Source: Fibrobacteria bacterium (GTDB lineage: Bacteria > Fibrobacterota > Fibrobacteria > UBA5070). From it: a DNA stretch of 64,000 bases. Made by a program: the position numbers and the translations under genes. The notes below the pieces were generated by a model. The model had not been told where the DNA came from. It worked only from the letters and a program-made list of their open reading frames with translations, and did no database searches. Below are positions 1-8,027 of the stretch, in pieces (the first letter of the stretch is position 1; the number at the start of each line of letters is the position of its first letter). The DNA lies in contig JACKCV010000001.1 in the NCBI GenBank assembly GCA_020633825.1, positions 310,001-374,000 on the forward strand, given 5' to 3'.

Positions 1-2
1 AG

Positions 3-533
3 CTCCTGCATGAGCTGGGGTTGGTGGAGAAGCGCAGGGGCTTTTGGAAGCCGACCGCCTCGGCCATCTCCTCGGGCGACGACGCCGACCACGAGTTGGT
101 GCGAGGCCTCCAGATCCAGCAGTTCGATCTCGCCCGTCTTGCGATCATGACGGAATTCGACCTGCCGAAGGATGTCTCCACGAACACCAGATCGATTTCC
201 GCCGAAGCGTTCGAGCAGGTTCGCCGCCGCATCAAGGCGTTCCGCTCCGAAGTTCGATCCATCGTCCACAAGGACGGCCACCCCGTCGACCGGGTCTACG
301 GTCTGTGTCTCGCCTTTTTCCCCTTCTCCAGGAAGCCCGCACGACGAAGCACCTCAAATCGATCCTGTTGGCAGGAATCTTTTCCGGCCTTGCCGGGTGC
401 AACCAGGATGGGATGGAGCCCGTCGCGGGCGGCACCTCCGACGACACCCACATGCTGCGCTTGGAGGAGCATCTCGTGGTCGATCGGGATGAACCACTGC
501 TTCGTTCCCTCGAGGGTTCGGCTGCGACCCTAA
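3..533 (+). CDS. TIGR02147/DUF4423-family regulator, C-terminal part
   Basis: Only the C-terminal part lies in the window; the frame is already open at base 3. The first residues (LLHELGLVEKRRGFWKPT) match in place and pattern the winged-helix-like stretch LLEELDLVERDPSGRWRQT of the complete homologue at 5990-6820, and the family C-terminal signature follows (RVYGLCLAFFPFS). Family members have an HTH-like N-terminal half and are presumed DNA-binding regulators without an established target. As read, the frame runs on to a stop at 531-533, adding about 63 residues with no family resemblance. A T instead of C at base 342 would create TGA at 342-344, so the natural end is probably 344 and the extra tail is a mutation or sequence error. 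Confidence 0.75.
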   Translation, partial: LLHELGLVEKRRGFWKPTASAISSGDDADHELVRGLQIQQFDLARLAIMTEFDLPKDVSTNTRSISAEAFEQVRRRIKAFRSEVRSIVHKDGHPVDRVYGLCLAFFPFSRKPARRSTSNRSCWQESFPALPGATRMGWSPSRAAPPTTPTCCAWRSISWSIGMNHCFVPSRVRLRP

Positions 534-1002
534 GGTCCTACGGCTCGGTGTTCCACAGCATGGCCGCGGTCATCGAGTACGGTGCCGGGAGGACCACGAT
601 CGCGGCGGGCGTGAACGGGTGGAGGGGCGTGGGGACTCTTTCCATGCGGATGCATGGCACGCCGGGACAAGCGTGGGTCTGGCTCGATCCCACCTACGAG
701 GTGAGTGCTTGGGCCCTCGAAGCGATGCCTGGGCGTTTCGAAAACTGCCGGAATACCAATCACTGAAAAAGCTGGGGATCACCCTCGGCTGGCCCCTTGA
801 AATCGATTCGTCCGGACGGATCGCGGAATTCTCCATCGACTCGCTGCGCTGGTCGGACGGGGAATCCCGTCCGACGCTCCCGGCGTCGGATGTCCTTCTT
901 CAAAATCTGTCGTTCAGGATCACGATGGAGGAGGACGCGGGCGGTACCCTGTCCGGATTCCGGAATCTTGTCCTGGACGACATCCGCTTCGAGAATCGCT
1001 GA
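341..1002 (+). pseudogene. lipoprotein partner of the TIGR02147 regulator, start lost and frameshifted
   Basis: A lipoprotein-like reading frame begins at 341 with ACG where ATG is expected: KHLKSILLAGIFSGLAGC is a basic n-region, hydrophobic core and lipobox ending in the Cys that would be lipidated. This frame stops at 764-766. Convincing protein sequence resumes one base back in the other frame (KLPEYQSLKKLGITLGWPLE) and ends at 1002 with LVLDDIRFENR. That ending resembles LRFDDVRLSG at the end of the lipoprotein at 5013-5993. The junction lies around 700-740 and needs one extra base to be repaired. With the base-342 anomaly, the gene carries two single-base defects: either it is decaying, or the consensus here is poor. 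The function is unknown; the end resembles galactose-binding-like or CBM beta-sandwiches. An overlapping regulator/lipoprotein arrangement with ATGA is intact at 5990-5993. Confidence 0.6.
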
Positions 1003-1207
1003 AGCAGGCAAGGAGGACGCTGCCTGCACCCATCCGAACATCGAGGAAATCCCCGGTCGGTGGACCCCGTCCGGGAGTCTCGAGGAGGAGGCGGGGGCCA
1101 TCGTCCTCGAGAGGGGCCGGCTCCGAGTCCGCTCCGGGGGGCTTGCTGCGCGAATACCCTGGTGGGTGTCCGCGCGCGCGCTCCTCGGCACGGCGGAGTT
1201 CGTCGTC

Positions 1208-1213
1208 TACCTT
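1208..1213 (+). promoter_or_regulatory. candidate -10 element close to the murA start
   Basis: TACCTT ends 9 bases before the murA ATG at 1223, and only a weak CAGG lies between. It fits the TAnnnT pattern seen before many starts in this window. No convincing -35 box is visible. Confidence 0.3.
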
Positions 1214-1222
1214 TGCAGGTCT

Positions 1223-2530
1223 ATGTTCCTGAAGATCACCGGTCCGCAGCGCGTCGAAGGGGAAGTCGTCATATCGGGGGCGAAGAACGCCGCCTCCAAG
1301 ATGATGATCGCGAGCCTCCTCACCTCCGAGGAGGTCGTCCTCCACAATTTTCCGCGCATCGACGAGATCGACATCGTACGCGAACTGGTGGAGCGCGTGG
1401 GGGCCAAGGTGTCCACCCGCGAAGGGGCGCTGGTGCTGCGCACACCGAGCATCGCCACCGAGGAGGTGGTGGGACTGTCGCGGGCCAACCGGATATCGGT
1501 GCTGGCTCTTCCCGCCCTTCTGCATCGCAAGGGGCGGGCCGTCCTCCCCATCGTGGGAGGGGACCGGATCGGACCCCGGCCGGTGAACTACCACCTCGAC
1601 GCCCTCCAGGCGATGGGGGCGGAAATCGAGGAATCGGGCAAGGCCTTCGTGGCCCGGGCGCCGTTGGGCCTCCATGGGACGCATGTGCGGCTGCCCTACC
1701 CCTCCGTGGGCGCCACGGAGAACATCCTGTTGGCCGCGGTCCTGGCGCGGGGGCGGACGGTCATCGAAAACGCGGCCCTGGAGCCGGAGATCCTCGATCT
1801 GGTGATGATGCTCCAGAGCATGGGGGCCATCATCGAGCTGGGAACGGGGCGTGTCATCGCCGTCGACGGTGTGCCCCACCTGCGCGGGTGCACCCACACC
1901 GTGCTTCCCGATCGCATGGAGGCGGCGAGCTACGCCTGCATGGCCCTGGCCACGGGAGGCCGCATCTTCTGCCGCCACGCGCGCCAGGCCGACATGATCA
2001 CCTTCCTGAACACCGTGCGCCGCATCGGGGCCGACTACGAAGTCCTCGCCGATGGCATCGTGTTCTTCGTCCCGCCGGGATCGCGACTCAAGGGCATCGA
2101 CCTCGAATGCGACACCCATCCGGGGTTCATGACCGATTGGCAGCAGCCGTTCACCCTCCTGCTCACCCAGTGCGAAGGCACCTCGGTGGTGCATGAAACC
2201 GTGTACGAAGACCGCTTCGGGTACACGCGCGAGCTCAACAAGCTGGGCGCGAGCATCACCGTCTTCGACAAGTGCCTGGGAGAGCTTCCCTGCCGGTTCC
2301 GCGGGAGGCGCCACCCCCACAGCGCCATCGTGCAGGGCTGCACCCCCTTGAAGGCCGTCGCCGAGCCCATCGACATCTTCGACATCCGCGCCGGGATCAC
2401 CTTGGTGATCGCCGCCCTGGCCGCCGAGGGCACCACCTCGCTCACAGGCCTGGAACACCTCGATCGCGGATACGAAAACCTCCTGGGCAAGCTGCAAGGC
2501 CTGGGAATCCGGGCGGTCCGGGAGGAGTGA
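1223..2530 (+). CDS. murA: UDP-N-acetylglucosamine 1-carboxyvinyltransferase (MurA), Asp-type active site
   Basis: MurA transfers enolpyruvate from PEP to UDP-GlcNAc in the cytoplasm, the first committed step of peptidoglycan synthesis. The 435 residues are close to the family length of about 420. Visible landmarks are Lys21 in GAKNAAS, the active-site loop VGGDRIGPRPV, THPGFMTDWQQPFT with the catalytic Asp, and a late Arg in LDRGYENL. The loop residue that is Cys115 in E. coli (GGCxIG) is Asp114 here. The same replacement in Mycobacterium, Chlamydia and Borrelia MurA prevents covalent fosfomycin adduct formation, so natural fosfomycin resistance is inferred. Start at ATG 1223 because the family begins about there (MFLKITGPQRVEGEV); the open frame upstream shows no MurA sequence. 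A 220-base gap separates it from the damaged lipoprotein gene. Confidence 0.95.
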   Translation: MFLKITGPQRVEGEVVISGAKNAASKMMIASLLTSEEVVLHNFPRIDEIDIVRELVERVGAKVSTREGALVLRTPSIATEEVVGLSRANRISVLALPALLHRKGRAVLPIVGGDRIGPRPVNYHLDALQAMGAEIEESGKAFVARAPLGLHGTHVRLPYPSVGATENILLAAVLARGRTVIENAALEPEILDLVMMLQSMGAIIELGTGRVIAVDGVPHLRGCTHTVLPDRMEAASYACMALATGGRIFCRHARQADMITFLNTVRRIGADYEVLADGIVFFVPPGSRLKGIDLECDTHPGFMTDWQQPFTLLLTQCEGTSVVHETVYEDRFGYTRELNKLGASITVFDKCLGELPCRFRGRRHPHSAIVQGCTPLKAVAEPIDIFDIRAGITLVIAALAAEGTTSLTGLEHLDRGYENLLGKLQGLGIRAVREE

Positions 2531-2833
2531 ATCCCGGTTTGCGGATCGGCGGCGAAACGCGTCCTTCCCGATCGAGACTTCGGGAGCCGTCGAGGGGCAG
2601 GTGATCCGTGAAGCCTCGCATGGGTTCGGACGGGAGTGAGGATGTTCCGCCTGGCGGATCCTCCCCGCTTCGTTGGGGAAATGGGCCGGGAGCCCCAAAA
2701 AGCGTCGAGGGCCCGTGGGAGCACCCGGGAGGTGGCATCTTCCCGGGCAGGAGGACGGGTCCAGGTTTCCAGGGATGGCGAATGCCTGGAATCGTCCCCC
2801 CAAGGCGGGATGCATTTGCGGGGAAGGGCCTTT
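2531..2833. other. convergent intergenic region between murA and the glycosidase operon
   Basis: Nothing coding is supported in these 303 bases. A short hairpin, TCCCC with GGGGA around an 8-base loop near 2665, lies downstream of murA but has no T-run, so it is not a convincing intrinsic terminator. The segment is otherwise GC-rich and featureless to the eye. Confidence 0.4.
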
Positions 2834-4984
2834 TCAGTGGGCCGAAGGCACCTGGCGTCCATCCATTCCATAGTTCCGACCCCGATGCAGGCGCCACCTG
2901 ATCTGTTCGATGGACGACAAGCCCGATCCCTCCGCAGGTGGGATCGCGTGGTCCCGGTCTGCGGAAACCGGCCCTTGGGCGCGCACCACCCGGATGGAAT
3001 TGGGCTGGAAGTCTCCGCCCTCCAGACCCTCCAGGCGCACCACGGCGAGTCCGGCGGGAAGATGCACGGACGTCGGCGGAAGCGTGACCAAGGCTCCTTC
3101 CGTGCCGGCGTCGAAGGAGAAGGTGTCCAACGGGATCCCCTGCACCAGGATCCGTCCGGTCAAGGGACCGCCGGCCGCGGTGCGCAACGACACCAGCCAT
3201 TCGCCTTCCTCCGGGATCGTCACGGGAAAGGCACGCCAGTCTCCTTCCGACATCCCCACGATGGTGGAGTCGCCCTGCGGATCCACACCGATCCAGGAGA
3301 GCTTCACCATCCCCACGCCCCAGTCCTTCCGGGCCACGTAGGTGGTGCAAGGGGCCGTGCATCCGAGGGACACCGGGGCGCTCGGGCGCGCGGCGAGTTC
3401 CTTCACCGCGCGCATCTTGGGGCTGTCGTCGTTCTTCCACGAATCGCTGAAGGCGAAGTCGGGATGGTTCGCCAGGCTGAAATAGGTCAGCAGTCCGCCG
3501 CCGGCACGGCTCCACACGTCGTGGACGTTCTCCATGGTGGTGCGCATGCGGTCGTCGGACAGGAGGTTCCACTTGGCGGCCTCGTTCAGCGACGGGCCGC
3601 TCCAGTCCATGCCCAGACCCCCTTCGTAGGCGATGCGCCGCAGGCCGAAGGCCCCCACCAGGACTGCGTCGGTCTCGAGCCAGTCCACCCATTCGCGGTG
3701 GGGGTTGTTGCCCGGCGCGAAAAAGACGGACGGGTCGGCCGACCAGGCGTCGGGGCCCCAGTAGGCCGTGCCGCCGCCGCCCCAGAACAGGTTCCGCACC
3801 GGCTCCACCCGGTGCTCCACGAAGTTCAGTCCGAGCTGGAAGGCCCATTCCGACGAAAGTTGTCCACCGATCACGGGCCGGAACCTCGCGAGGAATTCAC
3901 CCGATCCGCACGAGGCGCGCACCGTCCGGGCCATCCAGGCTGCCTTCCAGGCCCAGTACCGGAACCAGGGGACCCATGCGTCGGTGATGCCGTCCCAGAA
4001 CACCGGATGTTCGGAGTGGCCCTGCACCTGCGCCACGTACTCGTCGTTCAGCCAGGCGCCGGCACGGAAGCCCCCGGCCGAATTCCACAACTCGTTGGCG
4101 AATTCCACGTACACCGAGAGGTCGGGGTCCAGCGGCGGGAAGACGGGGTCGGCCACCGGGCCGTTGTAGGGATTCCGTCCGTCGGTGCCGAAGCGGATGG
4201 CGCGCACGGTGCGGGCCACGAAGTCGCTGTCGGCGCGCACGGGGATGTTGATCCACATGTCGGTGCGGGCCGCATTGGCCAGCGCCACCATGTATTCCAC
4301 CGGCATGCCCAGGTCTCCGTCGGAGATTCCGTCGATGGTCGGGTTCCCGCGGTTGGCCTGGAAGGGGCCGCGACGCTGGACCCAGGTGCGCACCGGATTG
4401 ATGTTGGTGAGGCCCCAGTCCATGAACCGCACCACGTGGAAGGGGCGCGTCATGGAGAGGAATCCGTCGGTGAACAGGACCGAGCCGTCGGTCGGAACGC
4501 CGGGCCTCCACAGGTGGGCGTCGCGGAATCCGGAGCCGACCGGTGAGGCGGGCGTGCGGCGCGTTCCCTCCAGACGCAAGCCCCCGGCGCCGTTGGGGAG
4601 CCCGGTGAGGTGCACTACGGCGGTGGACCGGTTGGTCGACGCGTCCCAGCGTAGGCTGTCGACGGAACCCTCGGCCCACATGAGCGAGACGGATTCCGCC
4701 TGGCCCTCGAAGGTCAGGTGGTAGGCGCCGGTGTCGTTGCCGTCGCCGAAGACCACCGTCGAGGCGTCTGCCAGCGGCCAGGCGTCGGCGTCGACGGCCA
4801 CGTTCCCGGTCCAGGGGGCGTCGGCCCAGGCCCGGGCGTGGACCATGATGTCGGCGAAGGCGTTGGAGCCGTCCCAGTCGGAGACGACGCCGGCGTTTAT
4901 GCCCAGGAGGTTCGCGCCGGGAAGGGGGCGGGAGGCCATGGCGAGGCCGGTCGCCCCTGCCAGCAGCAGGGCGATGCGTTTCAT
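2834..4984 (-). CDS. secreted glycoside-hydrolase-like protein (clan-A type TIM barrel, unclassified)
   Basis: This 716-residue protein has a Sec signal peptide (MKRIALLLAGATGLAMA) and a large central domain with two carboxylates placed as in retaining clan GH-A glycosidases. Asn297-Glu298 in YVEFANELWNS suits an acid/base at the end of strand 4, and Glu454 in IAYEGGLGMD suits a nucleophile near strand 7. Aromatic residues abound, as in sugar-binding clefts. The last 150 residues look like a beta-sandwich, but no T9SS-like tail is seen. I do not recognise the GH family; proteins with the FANELWN pattern are often annotated as cellulose-binding or hypothetical. It is the last gene of the 7885-2834 operon, 28 bases after the lipoprotein, and AAGGA precedes the ATG. 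Polysaccharide hydrolysis is inferred; the substrate is unknown. Confidence 0.55.
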   Translation of the reverse strand: MKRIALLLAGATGLAMASRPLPGANLLGINAGVVSDWDGSNAFADIMVHARAWADAPWTGNVAVDADAWPLADASTVVFGDGNDTGAYHLTFEGQAESVSLMWAEGSVDSLRWDASTNRSTAVVHLTGLPNGAGGLRLEGTRRTPASPVGSGFRDAHLWRPGVPTDGSVLFTDGFLSMTRPFHVVRFMDWGLTNINPVRTWVQRRGPFQANRGNPTIDGISDGDLGMPVEYMVALANAARTDMWINIPVRADSDFVARTVRAIRFGTDGRNPYNGPVADPVFPPLDPDLSVYVEFANELWNSAGGFRAGAWLNDEYVAQVQGHSEHPVFWDGITDAWVPWFRYWAWKAAWMARTVRASCGSGEFLARFRPVIGGQLSSEWAFQLGLNFVEHRVEPVRNLFWGGGGTAYWGPDAWSADPSVFFAPGNNPHREWVDWLETDAVLVGAFGLRRIAYEGGLGMDWSGPSLNEAAKWNLLSDDRMRTTMENVHDVWSRAGGGLLTYFSLANHPDFAFSDSWKNDDSPKMRAVKELAARPSAPVSLGCTAPCTTYVARKDWGVGMVKLSWIGVDPQGDSTIVGMSEGDWRAFPVTIPEEGEWLVSLRTAAGGPLTGRILVQGIPLDTFSFDAGTEGALVTLPPTSVHLPAGLAVVRLEGLEGGDFQPNSIRVVRAQGPVSADRDHAIPPAEGSGLSSIEQIRWRLHRGRNYGMDGRQVPSAH

Positions 4985-5012
4985 GGAGGGATCCTTTCGC
5001 GAGGAGGGAGAG

Positions 5013-5993
5013 CTACCGGAGTTGCAGTTCCAGGGCGGTGGCGCCGGACAGGCGCACGTCGTCGAAGCGCAGGTCGGCGTTTCCGAGGAGGCCGATGCTG
5101 ACCTTGTGCAGGCAGGTGGAGGACAGCGGGACGACCTGGTCGGCGTCGTCGCGGAATTCGAGGTCGGCGAAGGCCATCGCCACGTCGGTCCAGGCGCCTT
5201 CGAGGGGGAATTCCCGACCGTCCATGCGGGTCCAGGTGGAGCCGGAACCGGAGCCGGTCACCCACAGGGCGAGCTCCACGCGCCCGGTCCCCGACACCGC
5301 CGCGCGCAGGGAGTCGAAGATCGAAGGATCGATGCAGCGGCCCGATTCGGTACCGAGAAGGTGGTAGGCCCGAGCATGGGTGTAGAGGCCCAGGGAATCG
5401 CGGGAGGTTCCCGACAGGTGGATGCACCGACCGCCTCGTTCCGCGCAGTCCTCGATCGCGACCTCCAGCAAGGTGTCCTGTCCGATCGGGGCGACGACGA
5501 GGTTCGTCGAATCGGGCACCAGGAATCTCCAGGGCTGGAGGGAGGCCGACCAGGCCGACAGACCGCGGGAGGATCCTGCGGGCTCGAAGTCGTCGACCAG
5601 GACGGAATCCGACGCCTCCACGGGGACGACGGCGTCGGCCAGCCGCAGTCCCTCGGAGCCGCGCCACTTCACCAGGCGCGACAGCAGCAGGGAGTCGCCG
5701 GCGAAGGCGCGCAGGAGCCAGGTGCCGTCCGACGAGGGACGCAGGCGGAAGCGGCCCTGGGAGTCGGTGCGGGCCGAGTCCTCGGCCGACCCGTCGCCGA
5801 GCGCCCGTGCGGCGGCCGGGACTTCGATGGAGGCCACCACGAGGGCGCCGACGGCAGGGGTGGTCCCGTCGGAAAGCGTGAGCCGTCCCTCGAGGAAGTT
5901 CGGGTTGCCGTCCACCCCGCCCCCGACGGGGTCGCCGCAGGAGACGAGAAGGGTGCAGAGAAGGGACGCGAGGGCGGGTCGAGGGTGGGTCAT
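5013..5993 (-). CDS. lipoprotein paired with a TIGR02147 regulator
   Basis: This 326-residue lipoprotein has signal sequence MTHPRPALASLLCTLLVSC with the lipidation Cys in VSCG, followed by a flexible Gly-rich spacer. Residues about 35-120 resemble a carboxypeptidase-regulatory or Ig-like fold (GRLTLSDGTTPAVGALVVAS, then DSQGRFRLRP). The C-terminal 190 residues look like a CBM11/galactose-binding beta-sandwich with short Cys-containing segments, ending LRFDDVRLSG. Its ATG at 5993 overlaps the regulator's TGA as ATGA (5990-5993), so translation is probably coupled. The related but damaged gene at 341-1002 follows a regulator in the same way. A cell-surface sensing or carbohydrate-binding role that reports to the regulator is inference only. 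Confidence 0.65.
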   Translation of the reverse strand: MTHPRPALASLLCTLLVSCGDPVGGGVDGNPNFLEGRLTLSDGTTPAVGALVVASIEVPAAARALGDGSAEDSARTDSQGRFRLRPSSDGTWLLRAFAGDSLLLSRLVKWRGSEGLRLADAVVPVEASDSVLVDDFEPAGSSRGLSAWSASLQPWRFLVPDSTNLVVAPIGQDTLLEVAIEDCAERGGRCIHLSGTSRDSLGLYTHARAYHLLGTESGRCIDPSIFDSLRAAVSGTGRVELALWVTGSGSGSTWTRMDGREFPLEGAWTDVAMAFADLEFRDDADQVVPLSSTCLHKVSIGLLGNADLRFDDVRLSGATALELQLR

Positions 5994-6820
5994 GGTCGTT
6001 TCCCCAGGGGCTTGGAGAGCGGGTACAGGAGCACGGCCAACTCGTAGACACGATCGACGTCCTGGTCGTCGGCGGCGAGCGTGGCGGCCTGGGTGTTCAG
6101 TTCCTCGATCTTCTCGAGGAGGCGCAGGTAGGAGGCGCGGCGCAACCCCAGGGTGTAGTACGAGGCGTGGCGCACCGACGGATCGTGTCGAGTGAGGGAT
6201 TCCAGTCCGAGGCGAAGAGTCTCGGAGCGGGTCTCGACCTTGATCTCGGCGGGGATGTCGGCGGAACTGAGAAGGGTGGTCGTTTGACGCCATCGGCCGG
6301 AAGGGTCGCGCTCCACGAGGTCGAGCTCCTCCAGGAGGGCCACTCCCTGGCGAGCTTGGGCTTCGGTGATCGGAGGGTCCACCAGCTCCGCCAGCAGGGC
6401 GAGGTCGCCTCCCCATGGAGCGTGCACCACGAGGTTGCGCAACACGGGCAGCCACCAGTGTTCGTAGTAGCGCCAATGCGAGCGGTTGGCCCGGAAGAAC
6501 GCCGAATCCTTGCGCAGGTGGTTGACCTCGGCCCAGGCCTTTTCCTTCTCGTCCTTGCGCTCCGACTGCTCGTAGCGCACGAGAGCCTTGAAGTACTCGG
6601 CACGGCGGCCCGAGATCCCCAAACCCAGGATCATCTTTTCCGAGGCCTCGGGGGTGAGGTTGCGATCGCCGGAAACCACCTGGTGGCAGAATCCGCACGA
6701 GGAGAATCCCGCCTTGCGGGCGAAGGAACGGTAGGAGAAGGAGCGCGAGGCCTCCTTGCGTGAACGGAAGAAGTCGGCCAGGAAGCGCCGGTAGCTATCG
6801 TATTCGAACAGCGAACGCAT
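5990..6820 (-). CDS. TIGR02147/DUF4423-family transcriptional regulator
   Basis: This complete 276-residue member of the Fibrobacter paralogous family begins MRSLFEYDSYRRFLADFF. An HTH-like region at about residues 27-75 follows (SYRSFARKAGFSS, then SGDRNLTPEASEKM and AEYFKALVRYEQ). The middle contains WRYYEHWWLPVLRNLV, and a winged-helix-like segment is LLEELDLVERDPSGRW. It ends with the typical DRVYELAVLLYPLS. It has exactly the same length as the homologue at 22223-23053. The upstream gene's TAG directly abuts this ATG (TAGATG), and its own TGA overlaps the lipoprotein start. DNA binding and control of its own operon are inferred from the fold and context; no ligand or operator is known. 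Confidence 0.85.
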   Translation of the reverse strand: MRSLFEYDSYRRFLADFFRSRKEASRSFSYRSFARKAGFSSCGFCHQVVSGDRNLTPEASEKMILGLGISGRRAEYFKALVRYEQSERKDEKEKAWAEVNHLRKDSAFFRANRSHWRYYEHWWLPVLRNLVVHAPWGGDLALLAELVDPPITEAQARQGVALLEELDLVERDPSGRWRQTTTLLSSADIPAEIKVETRSETLRLGLESLTRHDPSVRHASYYTLGLRRASYLRLLEKIEELNTQAATLAADDQDVDRVYELAVLLYPLSKPLGKRP

Positions 6821-7885
6821 CTAGGGGGCTCCGGTGTTCCCCGGAGGTGTCCAGCCCAGACCGGAGGGGAGGCTTCGGCGGCGACCCAGGGCGTCGAGGG
6901 GGCGCCCGGAGGGAGCGGGAGCCGCGGCCGGTCGGATCGCGGACGTGGGAGTGCCGGATCCCCCCCAGCCGGCCAAGGAGGCGAACAACCACCAAGCAGC
7001 CACGGTCTTGATCTGGCCGGCCAAGGGCTCGGTGTGCTCGGCCTCGAATCCGGTGCCCACCTCGGAGGGGTGGGTCTCCGTCCACGCGCGGGCCCAGTTG
7101 GCGTCGAGCGTCCCGTCGCCGTCGGAGTCGTAGTCGGCTCCGTCGGTGACGCCACGGTCGAGGTAGTCGTTCCCGTCGGGGTCGAAACGATCAAGGTCGG
7201 CGAAGTCGTAGAGCCAGTATCCATGCTCTCGGGCATGGCCACGGATGGTCTGGTTGCGGCGATGCAACTGGCCCGAGGATCCGGTGCCGTCGAGGTGGCC
7301 CGTCATCAGCACGAAGGTCACACCGCGATATTCGGCGCGCAGGGAATCCATACCCGAAAGGTAATGGGCGAAGAACTCGTCTCCGTGCCACGACACCTGG
7401 CCGCACCACGCCCACATCACCACGTTGAAGTCCGGTCGGCGCGATCCCCGGCCCGCAGCGTCGGGGGAACCGAGAAATTCGCGGGTCTCTCCCACGAACC
7501 GGAGTCCGGTGGCTCCCTCGAGCGCGTCCCAACCGGCGTCACCGGTCATCCAGTCGCCCGCCAGGTGTCCGTTGTCCTGGTAGCCCGAGCCTTCGAAGAC
7601 ATGGAGGGTGCCGCCCCTCCCCTCGGGGGAGGTCGCGTACACGCCGTCTACCCCCGCTAGGGCGTTCAGCCCGGCGCTCCCTGTTCCATTCGCGCACAGG
7701 AGCTGGCTTCCGTGCGAGGTGTGTCCGAAGGCCACGTGCAGGCTGTCCTTGGCCTGCTGGATCGCCGCCAGGGGGATGTCCTTGAGAACGGCATGACGGT
7801 GGTCGATCACCCCGCCCTCCCCGTGGACAAAGGGGGACATTCCCAGGAACAATGAGGTCAGAACAAAGATGTGATGCTTGCCCAT
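6821..7885 (-). CDS. secreted protein of unknown family with HTSHGSQ motif
   Basis: This 354-residue protein has a signal peptide (MGKHHIFVLTSLFLGMSPFVHG). It starts with a conserved-looking block, IDHRHAVLKDIPLAAIQQAK then FGHTSHGSQLL, that I recall from uncharacterised secreted proteins; I cannot assign an enzyme. Later features are DFNVVMWAWCGQVSWHGDEF, a strand-like TFVLMTGHLDG, and a Ca-binding-like DPDGNDYLDRGVTDGADYDSDGDG. The arrangement loosely recalls SGNH hydrolases, but GDS and GxND blocks are missing. The C-terminus (LDALGRRRSLPSG) looks like the beginning of a sorting domain that stops early. It is the first gene of the operon; the start lacks a Shine-Dalgarno, and TAGACT lies 6 bases before the ATG. 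Confidence 0.55.
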   Translation of the reverse strand: MGKHHIFVLTSLFLGMSPFVHGEGGVIDHRHAVLKDIPLAAIQQAKDSLHVAFGHTSHGSQLLCANGTGSAGLNALAGVDGVYATSPEGRGGTLHVFEGSGYQDNGHLAGDWMTGDAGWDALEGATGLRFVGETREFLGSPDAAGRGSRRPDFNVVMWAWCGQVSWHGDEFFAHYLSGMDSLRAEYRGVTFVLMTGHLDGTGSSGQLHRRNQTIRGHAREHGYWLYDFADLDRFDPDGNDYLDRGVTDGADYDSDGDGTLDANWARAWTETHPSEVGTGFEAEHTEPLAGQIKTVAAWWLFASLAGWGGSGTPTSAIRPAAAPAPSGRPLDALGRRRSLPSGLGWTPPGNTGAP

Positions 7886-7891
7886 GGAAGG

Positions 7892-7897
7892 AGTCTA
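7892..7897 (-). promoter_or_regulatory. candidate -10 element for the 7885-2834 operon
   Basis: TAGACT on the minus strand ends 6 bases before the ATG at 7885. A sigma70-type -10 places the transcript start about 7 bases downstream, almost on the ATG, so the operon mRNA may be leaderless. No -35 consensus is visible. Confidence 0.4.
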
Positions 7898-8027
7898 CGG
7901 GCGCGGAGACCATCCAGGATGCCTTGGGATACACAAAGCGTTCTCGTCTTGGAAACGCCTGTGCGCGAAGTTCCCCTCCCGTTCCCCAACCCCCGGGAGA
8001 GTCCGAGGGCGAGGATCCGGGCCTCTC

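Noticed and set aside
700..766. Programmed ribosomal frameshift in the damaged lipoprotein
   Set aside because: No slippery heptamer with a downstream structure is evident, and the same gene already has a lost start codon.
920..2815. 631-codon open frame antisense to murA
   Set aside because: High-GC codon bias keeps the opposite frame open; the residues (runs of Gly, His, Pro, Arg) look like no protein and murA is certain.
2636..4546. 636-codon plus-strand frame opposite the glycosidase
   Set aside because: Low-complexity shadow; the minus-strand frame has a signal peptide, ribosome site and catalytic-type residues.
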